Positions 55,645 through 63,752 of a stretch of DNA of 64,000 bases are shown piece by piece; position 1 is the first letter of the stretch; every line of letters begins with the position of its first letter. The stretch comes from Luteimonas sp. MC1825. GTDB lineage: Bacteria; Pseudomonadota; Gammaproteobacteria; Xanthomonadales; Xanthomonadaceae. The stretch lies in NCBI RefSeq assembly GCF_014764385.1, contig NZ_CP061714.1, positions 1-64,000 on the forward strand. Reading direction: 5' to 3'. Both the position numbers and the translations under genes were made by a program. The notes below the pieces were generated by a model. It made no database searches. It was given only the letters and a program-made list of their open reading frames with translations, and was not told where the DNA came from.

Positions 55645-56076
55645 ATGAAAGTTCTGCGCAACGTGACACGTAGCCTTCCACTGCTTCTGGCGGCCAGTCT
55701 GGCCAGTGCCGGAGTGTCCTGGTCTCCTATTGCCTGTTCTTGCTTGTCGGCTTGGGAGGACATAGCTACTGGCCTTGGGCGGTTCGATCTCAAATCCCCA
55801 GATCAGCTCACTCCGCGGCTGGTAGCTGATGCTGTGAAAGCCAAGTTCTCTGGCAAGGCTGTATCTGCAAGCGACATGCCGTTCGCATTCTCAACCTACG
55901 ACTGCGCAGATAGTTCTTCACCTGAGCGTGCGGTTCGGTGTCGCTGGTGGCTATGGGAGTCCAGCGGCGGGAGCAAGAAAGGGTATGACGTAGTTGTTTC
56001 AACTACTCCGCAGGGCGTCTTTCAGCGAGTCTCGGTTACGCCAGTCCAGTACATGACTGCGTCCGACCGCAAATGA
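55645..56076 (+). CDS. Cassette 61: secreted hypothetical protein
   Basis: 143 aa with a signal peptide and several Cys (SPIACSCLSAW, YDCADSS, RCRWWLW). The TGA ends 2 bp before IS copy 5, so the gene is whole. Confidence 0.67.
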   Translation: MKVLRNVTRSLPLLLAASLASAGVSWSPIACSCLSAWEDIATGLGRFDLKSPDQLTPRLVADAVKAKFSGKAVSASDMPFAFSTYDCADSSSPERAVRCRWWLWESSGGSKKGYDVVVSTTPQGVFQRVSVTPVQYMTASDRK

Positions 56077-56078
56077 CG

Positions 56079-57168
56079 GGTGAATTCAACCACCAAGTGC
56101 GACAGTCCTGATCAAGCGCGGATTCTCTGTTCGGGCGTTTCATAGTCGTAGCGCTTCCTCGGTCTGGTATTGAGTTTGTGAGCGATTGCATCGCACTGTT
56201 TCTGGGTCAGCTTCGCCATGCTCTTGCCCTTCTGCAGGTACTGGCGGATCAGCCCGTTGGTGTTCTCGTTGGTGCCACGCTGCCACGGGTGGTGAGGGCG
56301 CGCGAAGTAGAACGTCGTTCCGGTCGCGGCCTCGATCTCCGCATAGCCATGGAACTCGGTGCCGTTATCCGAGGTGATCGTGATACACGGCAGCGGCGCT
56401 GCTTTGATCATCTCGATGACACGGCGATTCAATGCCTTGGTGGTGCGGTTGGGTAGCTTGCCGATCATCAGGTAGCCCGTGGCACGTTCGACCATGGTCA
56501 CGATGCAGGACTTCTCCCAGGACGCCCCCATGACCGTGTCGATTTCCCAGTGGCCGACCTCGAGCCGCGCCTCAATTTCGACTGGCCGCTCCTCGATCAT
56601 GCGCTTGCCTTGCAGCCTTCCGCGGCGCTCCAGGCCGTAGTGCCGCTTGCGCCGCTTATAGCGGCGGCGCAGCTCTAGATACAGCGTGCCGCCTGCACGC
56701 CAGTCACGCCGCACGTGGCGGTAGATCGACTGGAAGCTGATCGCAAACTCGCCCTGCCGAAGCACGCCGGCAATCTGCTCGGGGCTCCATTGCTGCATCA
56801 GCAGCGCCTCGACTCGGGCGTACTGCATCGGAGCGTGGTGCGGACCGCGGCGGCTGCGTCGGAGCCGACCGTTCCGACGCTCCTGGGCTTTGCTGTAGCA
56901 GTAGTGTCCGCCCTTGGGACAGGGCGTCAGGTTGCGCTTGATCTCGCGATAGATCGTGCTTCGGTGACGGCCCAGGATCAGGGCAATCTCGGCCACGCTG
57001 TGCCTGGTCTTGCGGAGCTTGGAGATCAGGTATCGTTCGTCTCTGGTGAGCTGGCAGTACTTCACGGTTGGGGCTCCTTTCTTGCCGGATAAGAGTCCCT
57101 TCCAGTCTGCCAGCTCACCTCTCCTTTTCGGGGCGCTGGATTTGTCGCACTTAGTCTGGCAATTTCTG
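56079..57168 (-). mobile_element. IS30-family element, copy 5
   Basis: 1090 bp flanked by ACG on both sides (56076-56078 and 57169-57171), with CCTAAC next on the right. Confidence 0.93.
56112..57065 (-). CDS. IS30-family transposase (copy 5)
   Basis: 317 aa, same as copy 1; GTG start at 57065. Confidence 0.92.
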   Translation of the reverse strand: MKYCQLTRDERYLISKLRKTRHSVAEIALILGRHRSTIYREIKRNLTPCPKGGHYCYSKAQERRNGRLRRSRRGPHHAPMQYARVEALLMQQWSPEQIAGVLRQGEFAISFQSIYRHVRRDWRAGGTLYLELRRRYKRRKRHYGLERRGRLQGKRMIEERPVEIEARLEVGHWEIDTVMGASWEKSCIVTMVERATGYLMIGKLPNRTTKALNRRVIEMIKAAPLPCITITSDNGTEFHGYAEIEAATGTTFYFARPHHPWQRGTNENTNGLIRQYLQKGKSMAKLTQKQCDAIAHKLNTRPRKRYDYETPEQRIRA

Positions 57169-57170
57169 AC

Positions 57171-57230
57171 GCCTAACAATTCGTTCAAGCCGATGCCGCT
57201 TCGCGGCACGGCTTAACTCAAGTGTTAGGC
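57171..57230 (+). repeat. attC 61 (60 bp)
   Basis: GCCTAAC/GTTAGGC intact to the right of IS copy 5; arm ATGCC/GGCAC. Confidence 0.93.
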
Positions 57231-57549
57231 GTCACTGGGCAAGCGGTCCCGTGTGCCGCCGGTTGCTCTTCGGATAGTCCGCACCAGCTCGAGGGGTCGC
57301 CTCGCTGGTCATCGCCTTATTGCGCAGCGGGCTCCGCACCATCAGCCTGACCTTAAGCATCCGGCGCTGCCAGGCAGCCCCAACTTCGGCAGCAGTCGCT
57401 CGCCTCAGCGGCACGCAGACCTGCCACAGGCAGCTTTGAGGCGCGACCGGACGTCGCGGCCAGATTGGCCCAAGGTGTTGTAGTGTTCGGCTCAGGGGTT
57501 GGGCTGCGGTTCGTCCTGGTCGGTGAGTTCACCATCCCGGCCAGCTGCC
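57225..57549 (+). other. Cassette 62 body: ORF-less family gamma
   Basis: No credible gene. TGTTGTAGT at 57476-57484. Confidence 0.8.
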
Positions 57550-57661
57550 GCCTAACAAGTCGTTCAAGCCGAAGCCGCTTCGTTACGCAAACCACATGGC
57601 AGATAAAGCTTGCCATGTGCTTCGCTCCACTGCGCGTCTCGGCTTAACTCTGGCGTTAGGC
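57550..57661 (+). repeat. attC 62 (112 bp)
   Basis: GCCTAAC/GTTAGGC; arm AAGCC/GTCTC. Confidence 0.93.
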
Positions 57662-57978
57662 GTCACTGGGCAAGCGCCCTCGTGTGTTGCGGTCTGCTCT
57701 TCGGAGGGTCAACGCGAGTGCACACGGTCGCTTCGTTGAGCATCGCCTGGACGAGCAATGCGCTCTGCTTCAGCACCGCAAACCGATGGGCTTGGCGCTC
57801 CCGAGCAGTCTCACCTTCGGCAACAGTCGCTCGCCTCGGCAGCACGCAGGCCTGCTGCACACAGATTCCCGCGCTCCTGCATGCCGTGGCTAGACTGGCT
57901 CCAGGTGTTGTAGTGTCTGGCTCAGGGGTTGGGTTGCGGGTTGTCCGGATCGCACGTTCACCATCCGGGCCAGCTGCC
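57656..57978 (+). other. Cassette 63 body: ORF-less family gamma
   Basis: No credible gene. TGTTGTAGT at 57906-57914; the motif after it is slightly diverged (GGCTCAGGGGTTGGGT). Confidence 0.8.
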
Positions 57979-58090
57979 GCCTAACAAGTCGTTCAAGCCG
58001 AAGCCGCTTCGTTACGCAAACCACATGGCAGATAAAGCTTGCCATGTGCTTCGCTCCACTGCGCGTCTCGGCTTAACTCTGGCGTTAGGC
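57979..58090 (+). repeat. attC 63 (112 bp)
   Basis: GCCTAAC/GTTAGGC; arm AAGCC/GTCTC; nearly identical to attC 62. Confidence 0.93.
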
Positions 58091-58093
58091 CGC

Positions 58094-58573
58094 ATGTACC
58101 TTCCGATCCAGCTTGCCGGACTTACGACCAAAGACCTAGCTAGCTGCTGCGGCAGCAAGGTCTCACGTATTGCGTGGCCGGCGGCACAGTCATCCGATCG
58201 CACGTGGCATCTAGAACTTATCTGGCTGGACGGCACGGCTTGGACGGTGCGCGGTGTTCCGACAATGACGGAGTCAGGACATGAGATGGGGTCGCTTAGA
58301 GTGGAGCGGACCCTGGCTAGTCTCCTGCCGGGGGAGTTCGTTAGGGAGGACGTGATCCTCAATGATCTGGAGGTAGCCTCCATCAGCATCGGGACTGCGT
58401 CAGAGGCCGGTGTCAGATCCGATTGCGGCATCTCGCTCAGCGATCGGGCCGGAAACGAATGGACTATTGTGACCGCACCGGCAACCGGAGCCGTTGCAGT
58501 TATTTGGCCCGGCAAGGCTCCTCCAGCAACGGAATTCATGCTGTCCAGCTTTATGTGGAAGGCCCTCCAATGA
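58094..58573 (+). CDS. Cassette 64: hypothetical protein (paralogue of cassette 74)
   Basis: 159 aa, soluble. The ATG lies 4 bp after the core site. Close homologue in cassette 74 (63244-63723). No family recognised. Confidence 0.7.
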   Translation: MYLPIQLAGLTTKDLASCCGSKVSRIAWPAAQSSDRTWHLELIWLDGTAWTVRGVPTMTESGHEMGSLRVERTLASLLPGEFVREDVILNDLEVASISIGTASEAGVRSDCGISLSDRAGNEWTIVTAPATGAVAVIWPGKAPPATEFMLSSFMWKALQ

Positions 58574-58602
58574 TCATCGCTCCTTGGCATCCCGCGGTGG
58601 CG

Positions 58603-58714
58603 GCCTAACAATGCGTTCAAGCCGAAGCCGCTTCGTTACGCAAACCACATGGCAGGAAAAGCTTGCCATGTGGTTCGCTCCACTACGCGTCTCGGCTTAA
58701 CTTAGGCGTTAGGC
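58603..58714 (+). repeat. attC 64 (112 bp)
   Basis: GCCTAAC/GTTAGGC; arm AAGCC/GTCTC. Confidence 0.93.
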
Positions 58715-58740
58715 CGCTCTGAAAGTTCTGGGAGTCTCAA

Positions 58741-59412
58741 ATGAAAGTCAGCATTTCCGTGCTTCCACTTTTCGGGCTGCTACTCGCTTCTAGTGCTGCT
58801 CACGCTGCCACTTGGGTAGAGATTGCGCGCAGCGACGCCTCTGTTATCTATGCTGACGTTGACTCATTAAGCAGAGTCGGCCCAACGGTTGAAATTTGGG
58901 CAAAGTACGTTCATTCAGTGCCACAGGAAGTTCAGGGCAAGCCCTCTAGATCGGCTAGGATTCTCTGGAACTTCAACTGCGAGCAAAGAACTGCAGCTGC
59001 CCTCAGATCTGTCGAGTACGCCGACATAGATGGCCATGATGTAGTCCAGAGTCTCTCGGGTAGACCAGAACATGCTCAGATCAAGCCAAGCTCGGTTAAT
59101 GACACCATTGCAACCAATCTTTGCGACCTGCCTCACTCGTCGAAAAGCCAGAAAGCATCCCCTGTCGTGCTCGTCTGCCCAGTTTCAGATGGCAATGGCG
59201 AAACAAAATTCGACTTTACAGTCAACTTGGACTATCGCACCTCCACAGCTAATGGCTGGCCTGCTGACGTTTCTGACACACGCGTTTTCTGGGCAACGGA
59301 CACCAACATCTACACACTCAATCGCTACTCCGGCTCCATTTCATTTGGTTCCAGATCGTTTCCCGCGCTATTCAACGGCCAGTGTGAGCGCAAAACCGAG
59401 AAGTTGTTCTAG
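58741..59412 (+). CDS. Cassette 65: secreted adhesin-E-like protein
   Basis: 223 aa with a signal peptide ending AHA. The N-terminal domain TWVEIARSDASVIYADVDSL, VEIWAKYVHS and WNFNCEQRTAALRSVEY matches the surface-adhesin-E (NlpE-like) domain pattern. The second half (VCPVSDGNGETKFDF) is less clear. Confidence 0.72.
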   Translation: MKVSISVLPLFGLLLASSAAHAATWVEIARSDASVIYADVDSLSRVGPTVEIWAKYVHSVPQEVQGKPSRSARILWNFNCEQRTAAALRSVEYADIDGHDVVQSLSGRPEHAQIKPSSVNDTIATNLCDLPHSSKSQKASPVVLVCPVSDGNGETKFDFTVNLDYRTSTANGWPADVSDTRVFWATDTNIYTLNRYSGSISFGSRSFPALFNGQCERKTEKLF

Positions 59413-59426
59413 CGCTCCAGTTCGCG

Positions 59427-59538
59427 GCCTAACAATTCGTTCAAGCCGAAGCCGCTTCGTTACGCAAAACACATGGCAGGTAAAGCTTGCCATGTGTTTC
59501 GCTCCACTACGCGTCTCGGCTTAACTCTGGCGTTAGCC
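59427..59538 (+). repeat. attC 65 (112 bp)
   Basis: R'' GCCTAAC; right core GTTAGCC (start of cassette 66); arm AAGCC/GTCTC. Confidence 0.92.
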
Positions 59539-59894
59539 GCTCAGAGCACGCAGATCGTAGTTCATGGCAGGCCATGCATCCGGCTTCGCGCCAGCATTAG
59601 AGCGCACGGTCGTGGTGTTCTCGGCGCGTGAGAGAGCTTCGTTGAGACGTCTCGTCCGCGATGCAGGTTCTGTGGCCGAGCTTCGCTGGCTTCGGGGCGT
59701 CCGTTTTTCTCCATCGGGGCTGCGCTTCGCCCAGGCAGTCGCACTCGGACGGTCCACAATGAGAGTTCTCGGCCGCGTGGCCGGGCTTCTTCGGCTTTGG
59801 CAGCAGCATCGTGTGGTTTTGGGCACGTTCGTGGTGCCGGCTTCGGGTTGCTGTGGGCTTGGTGGCAAGTGAGCCGGCTTCGGATAGAGTTGGC
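59533..59894 (+). other. Cassette 66 body: ORF-less family delta
   Basis: No credible gene. Contains GAGAGTTCTCGGCCGCG and ends GGCTTCGGATAGAGTT. Many CTTCGG motifs. Confidence 0.75.
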
Positions 59895-60006
59895 GTCCAA
59901 CAAATCGTTCAAGCCGACGCCGCTTCGGGGCGCAAACCACATGGCAGATAAAGCTTGCCATGTGCTTCACGCCCCTACGCAGCGCGGCTTAACTCAGGCG
60001 TTAGGC
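59895..60006 (+). repeat. attC 66 (112 bp)
   Basis: R'' GTCCAAC as in attC 16, R' GTTAGGC; arm ACGCC with GCTTCGGGGCGC. Confidence 0.9.
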
Positions 60007-60020
60007 CGCTGGGGAGCTAC

Positions 60021-60467
60021 ATGGCCAGTCCAACCAACAAGCTTCTGGTAGTCGGCGCTGCCCTTAGCGGGATCGCAGCGCTGATGCATCTGGCGTGTCT
60101 GGCAGTGGGCGCTCCGCTGTTTCGGCTCTTGGGCGCCGGAGAGCAAATGGCACAGCTGCACTTGGCCGGCCACTGGTATCCCACCGTCGTCACCCTGGCC
60201 ATGGCCGGCGTCCTTGCTGCTTGGAGTGCTTACGCTCTGTCCGGCGCCGGCGTGATTCGCAAGCTGCCGCTGCTGCGTACTGCCCTCTCCGCAATCACGG
60301 CCATCTACATTGTCCGGGGCGTCGCATTCGTGCCGACCATGGCGTACTTCCCAGGAAACAGCATGACGTTCTGGGTAGTAAGCTCTTCAATCTGCCTGCT
60401 GATCGGCATCGTCCACTTTGTGGGCCTTCGGCAGTCTTGGGGCAGGCTGTCGGGCGGCGCGGCCTAA
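60021..60467 (+). CDS. Cassette 67: four-helix membrane protein (paralogue of cassette 31)
   Basis: 148 aa, same leader and start as cassette 31; substitutions cluster in the third helix region. Confidence 0.72.
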   Translation: MASPTNKLLVVGAALSGIAALMHLACLAVGAPLFRLLGAGEQMAQLHLAGHWYPTVVTLAMAGVLAAWSAYALSGAGVIRKLPLLRTALSAITAIYIVRGVAFVPTMAYFPGNSMTFWVVSSSICLLIGIVHFVGLRQSWGRLSGGAA

Positions 60468-60573
60468 CAATGCGTTCAAGCCGAAGCCGCTTCGTTACGC
60501 AAAGCACATGGCAGGTACAGCTTGCCATGTGCTTCGCTCCACTACGCGTCTCGGCTTAACTTAGGTGTTAGGC
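60462..60573 (+). repeat. attC 67 (112 bp)
   Basis: GCCTAAC/GTTAGGC; arm AAGCC/GTCTC. Confidence 0.93.
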
Positions 60574-60576
60574 CGC

Positions 60577-60891
60577 ATGGCAGCCGTCCTCGCAATCGTC
60601 CAGTTCGCTCTCGTGCCGATCCTGCTAGCGGTGGCTCTGGCTGTGCGCTTCGCCGGCGTCTCAAAGCCACTCAACGTCGTTGATTACGCTCGCGTGGCTG
60701 ACCCTGTGGCTCTGCATCGCTGGGCAGGAAACCGACTTCTTCTCATGCCAGCGGCTTTCCTGATAGGCGGCTTTGCTTCGTACCGCTTTCCCGGGCTGGC
60801 CCTGCTGCTTCTTGGCGGGGCAACAGTCGCGTGTCTTTGCGTTGCCGTCTGGCTTGCACTCGGCGCTGAAAGATTCCAGAGTGCGGCCTAA
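60577..60891 (+). CDS. Cassette 68: small membrane protein (paralogue of cassette 73)
   Basis: 104 aa with three membrane helices and a loop DYARVADPVALHRWAGNRLL kept in its paralogue. ATG 4 bp after the core site. Confidence 0.7.
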   Translation: MAAVLAIVQFALVPILLAVALAVRFAGVSKPLNVVDYARVADPVALHRWAGNRLLLMPAAFLIGGFASYRFPGLALLLLGGATVACLCVAVWLALGAERFQSAA

Positions 60892-60997
60892 CTATGCGTT
60901 CAAGCCGACACCGCTTCGTTACGCCAACCACATGGCAAAGAAAGCTTGCCATGCGGTCGGCTCCACTGCGCGGCGCGGCTTAACTTAGGTGTTAGGC
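60886..60997 (+). repeat. attC 68 (112 bp)
   Basis: GCCTAAC/GTTAGGC; arm ACACC/GGCGC. Confidence 0.93.
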
Positions 60998-61323
60998 CTT
61001 GTTTCCCGCACTGTTGTTGCCGGGTTCTAGGCAATCTCTAGCTCATCGCTTATCCGCAGCGTTTGCACCTCGCACGCGCGGTGCAGGTGTCGGCAGTCAG
61101 TCCTGCAGCACCTCGGCTTCGGACAGGCGCGACTTCTCCGCAAGATTCGATCGGCCGAGTCGGCTTCGGACAGGGCGCAGTGAGAGTTCTTGGCCGCGCG
61201 AGTCGCTGGTTTTGGCTTCGGCCCCGGCAAGCGCCAGCCTCAGGCCGCGCGGCAAGACTTGTTGTACTGTTCGGCTCAGGGGTTGGGCTGTTGCAGGGTC
61301 GGGCGCAAGCTCGGCGTGCGGCG
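60992..61323 (+). other. Cassette 69 body: ORF-less family alpha
   Basis: No credible gene. TGTTGTACT at 61260-61268. Confidence 0.8.
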
Positions 61324-61435
61324 GCCTAACAAGTCGTTCAAGCCGAAGCCGCTTCGTTCCGCAAACCACATGGCAGGTAAAGCTTGCCATGTGCTTCGCT
61401 CCACTGCGCGTCTCGGCTTAACTCTGGCGTTAGGC
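61324..61435 (+). repeat. attC 69 (112 bp)
   Basis: GCCTAAC/GTTAGGC; arm AAGCC/GTCTC. Confidence 0.93.
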
Positions 61436-61468
61436 GGCTGAGCAACCACGCCCCAAATTGAGACAACG

Positions 61469-61723
61469 ATGGAAGACGACTACGAACTTGTAATGTCCCC
61501 GCTCTGCCAGTCCATTACTGACAACGGGCACACCGTACGCGTTGAGATCTATCGCGGGCCGGACACCGACTGGACACTCGAAGTGGTTGATGCATCCAAC
61601 ACTTCGACCGTTTGGGACGATCTGTTCGCCACGGATCAGGCCGCCTTGGACGAGCTGCTGCGGATCATCCGGGAGGATGGCATGGAGTCCATCGTAGAAC
61701 CCGCTGGGAATGCAGCGCAGTGA
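61469..61723 (+). CDS. Cassette 70: small acidic hypothetical protein
   Basis: 84 aa, strongly acidic, one compact domain (VRVEIYRGPDTDWTLEVVDA, DQAALDELLRIIREDG). No family recognised. Confidence 0.66.
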   Translation: MEDDYELVMSPLCQSITDNGHTVRVEIYRGPDTDWTLEVVDASNTSTVWDDLFATDQAALDELLRIIREDGMESIVEPAGNAAQ

Positions 61724-61732
61724 TGGGCAGCC

Positions 61733-61844
61733 GCCTAACAATGCGTTCAAGCCGAAACCGCTTCGTTCCGCAAACCACATGGCAGGTACAGCTTGCCATG
61801 TGCTTTGCTCCACTACGCGGTTCGGCTTAACTTAGGTGTTAGGC
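61733..61844 (+). repeat. attC 70 (112 bp)
   Basis: GCCTAAC/GTTAGGC; arm AAACC/GGTTC. Confidence 0.93.
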
Positions 61845-62167
61845 CTTGTGTCCCGCACTGTCGTCGCCGAGTTCCAAGTGACCTGTAGCGCCTCGCTAGT
61901 CCGGGGCGTTTGCACCTCGCACGCGCGGTAAGAGCATCGGCAGCCAATCCTGAAGCACCTCGGCTCCGGACAGGCGCGACTCTCCGCGAGATTGGACCTT
62001 CCGAGTTGGCTTCGGCAAAAGCGCAGTGAGAGCTCTTGGCCGCGCGAGCCAATCGGCTCGGCCCTGGTCGACGCAAGTGCCAGCCCAAGCTGCTCGCCAA
62101 GACTTGTTGTACTGTTCGGCTCAGGGGTTGGGCTGCAGTGTGTTCGGCGCGGGTGCCGGCAGCAGCG
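61839..62167 (+). other. Cassette 71 body: ORF-less family alpha
   Basis: No credible gene. TGTTGTACT at 62105-62113. Confidence 0.8.
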
Positions 62168-62279
62168 GCCTAACAAGTCGTTCAAGCCGAAGCCGCTTCG
62201 TTACGCAAACCACATGGCAGGTAAAGCTTGCCATGTGCTTCGCTCCACTGCGCGTCTCGGCTTAACTCTGGCGTTAGGC
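62168..62279 (+). repeat. attC 71 (112 bp)
   Basis: GCCTAAC/GTTAGGC; arm AAGCC/GTCTC. Confidence 0.93.
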
Positions 62280-62302
62280 CGCAGATTGAGGTCGTGGCAA
62301 AC

Positions 62303-62710
62303 ATGACCAGCAAGAGCATCACCGTTGCGGTGCTACTCGTGTTTGCAGCTTTCGTGCTCCTGTCACTTCTCCGTGGCGCCCCCTATCTCGAAGCATCTTT
62401 GCCTGGTGGCCTGCCGCTTGGAAACTTGTTGGTCGCACTAGGCCTTTGTGCCATGGCGGTAGCGTCTACCGCTCTCAGCTTGCGCGGCACAGCCCGGCGT
62501 ACCGCCGCTCTCGTTGCGCTAGCGGGCGCAGTGTTTTGGCTCCCCGTATCGGTGCTGCTGGCCGGCAACCCGCAACTCAACTTCGGCAGCGAGCTCGGTG
62601 CAGCTTGGCTCGCCTTCAGCGTGGCGGTCTTCGCGGCCGCATGTTTTACTTTGCTTTGGGGGTTAGGGGCATCCGTGTTTGCCAAGTTCCGCCGCGCGGG
62701 TGCGGCCTAA
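62303..62710 (+). CDS. Cassette 72: membrane protein
   Basis: 135 aa (ATG 62303 with GAGG 11 nt upstream; GTG 62294 possible). Four hydrophobic helices. No family recognised. Confidence 0.65.
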   Translation: MTSKSITVAVLLVFAAFVLLSLLRGAPYLEASLPGGLPLGNLLVALGLCAMAVASTALSLRGTARRTAALVALAGAVFWLPVSVLLAGNPQLNFGSELGAAWLAFSVAVFAAACFTLLWGLGASVFAKFRRAGAA

Positions 62711-62816
62711 CAAGTCGTTCAAGCCGACGCCGCTTCGGGGCGCAAACCACATGGCAGGTAAAGCTTGCCATGTGCTTCACGCCCCTACGCAGCGCGGCTT
62801 AACTCTGGTGTTAGGC
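62705..62816 (+). repeat. attC 72 (112 bp)
   Basis: GCCTAAC/GTTAGGC; arm ACGCC with GCTTCGGGGCGC. Confidence 0.93.
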
Positions 62817-62819
62817 CGC

Positions 62820-63134
62820 ATGGCAGCCGTCCTCGCAATCGTCCAGTTCGTGCTTGTGCCGATCCTGCTGGTGGTGGCTCTGGCCGTGCGCTTCGCTGGC
62901 AACGCAACGCCGCTCAACGTGGTTGATTACGCTCGCGTGTCGGATCCTGTGGCGCTTCATCGCTGGGCAGGTAACAGGCTTCTTGTGCTGCCGCTCGTGT
63001 TCTTGGTCGGCGGCTACACCTCGTACGCCTTCCCGGCGCTCGCTCTGGTGATTCTTGGCGCAGCAACAGTCGTCTGTCTCTGCGTAGCCGTCTGGCTTGC
63101 GCTCGGGGCTGAAAGATTCCAGAGTGCGGCCTAA
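62820..63134 (+). CDS. Cassette 73: small membrane protein (paralogue of cassette 68)
   Basis: 104 aa, three membrane helices. Conserved ends with cassette 68 and more changes in the middle helix. Confidence 0.7.
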   Translation: MAAVLAIVQFVLVPILLVVALAVRFAGNATPLNVVDYARVSDPVALHRWAGNRLLVLPLVFLVGGYTSYAFPALALVILGAATVVCLCVAVWLALGAERFQSAA

Positions 63135-63240
63135 CTATGCGTTCAAGCCGAACCCGCTTCGTTACGCGGCCCACATGGCAGAGAAAGCTTGCCATGTGGT
63201 CCGCTCCACTACGCGGGTCGGCTTAACTTAGGTGTTAGGC
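63129..63240 (+). repeat. attC 73 (112 bp)
   Basis: GCCTAAC/GTTAGGC; arm AACCC/GGGTC, CACATGG inner repeat. Confidence 0.93.
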
Positions 63241-63243
63241 CGC

Positions 63244-63723
63244 ATGTACCTTCCGATCCAGCTTGCCGGACTTACTAGCAGAGACTTGGCCAGCTGCTGC
63301 GGCAGCAAGGTCTCACGCATCGCGTGGCCGGCGGCGCAGTCATCCGATTGCACCTGGCATCTAGAGCTGATCTGGCTGGACGGTACGGTTTGGACGGTGC
63401 GCGGTGTCCCGACAATGACGGAGTCAGGACATGAGATGGGGTCGCTTAGAGTGGAGCGGACCCTGGCCCGGCCCCTGCCCGGGGAGTTCGCTAGGGAGAA
63501 CATGATCCTCAATGACTTGGAGGTAGCCTCCATCAGCATCGGGACTGCGTCAGAGGCTGGTGTGAGATCGGATTGCGGCATCTCGCTCAGGGATCGGGCG
63601 GGCAACGACTGGACTGTTGTGACCGCACCGTCTACCGGAGCCGTTGCAGTTATTTGGCCTGGTGAGGCTCCTCCAGCAACGGAATTCTTGCTCTCCAGTT
63701 TTATGTGGAGGTCACTCCAATGA
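63244..63723 (+). CDS. Cassette 74: hypothetical protein (paralogue of cassette 64)
   Basis: 159 aa, collinear with cassette 64 with scattered substitutions. Confidence 0.7.
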   Translation: MYLPIQLAGLTSRDLASCCGSKVSRIAWPAAQSSDCTWHLELIWLDGTVWTVRGVPTMTESGHEMGSLRVERTLARPLPGEFARENMILNDLEVASISIGTASEAGVRSDCGISLRDRAGNDWTVVTAPSTGAVAVIWPGEAPPATEFLLSSFMWRSLQ

Positions 63724-63752
63724 TCATCGTTCCCTGGCATCCCGCGGTGGCG

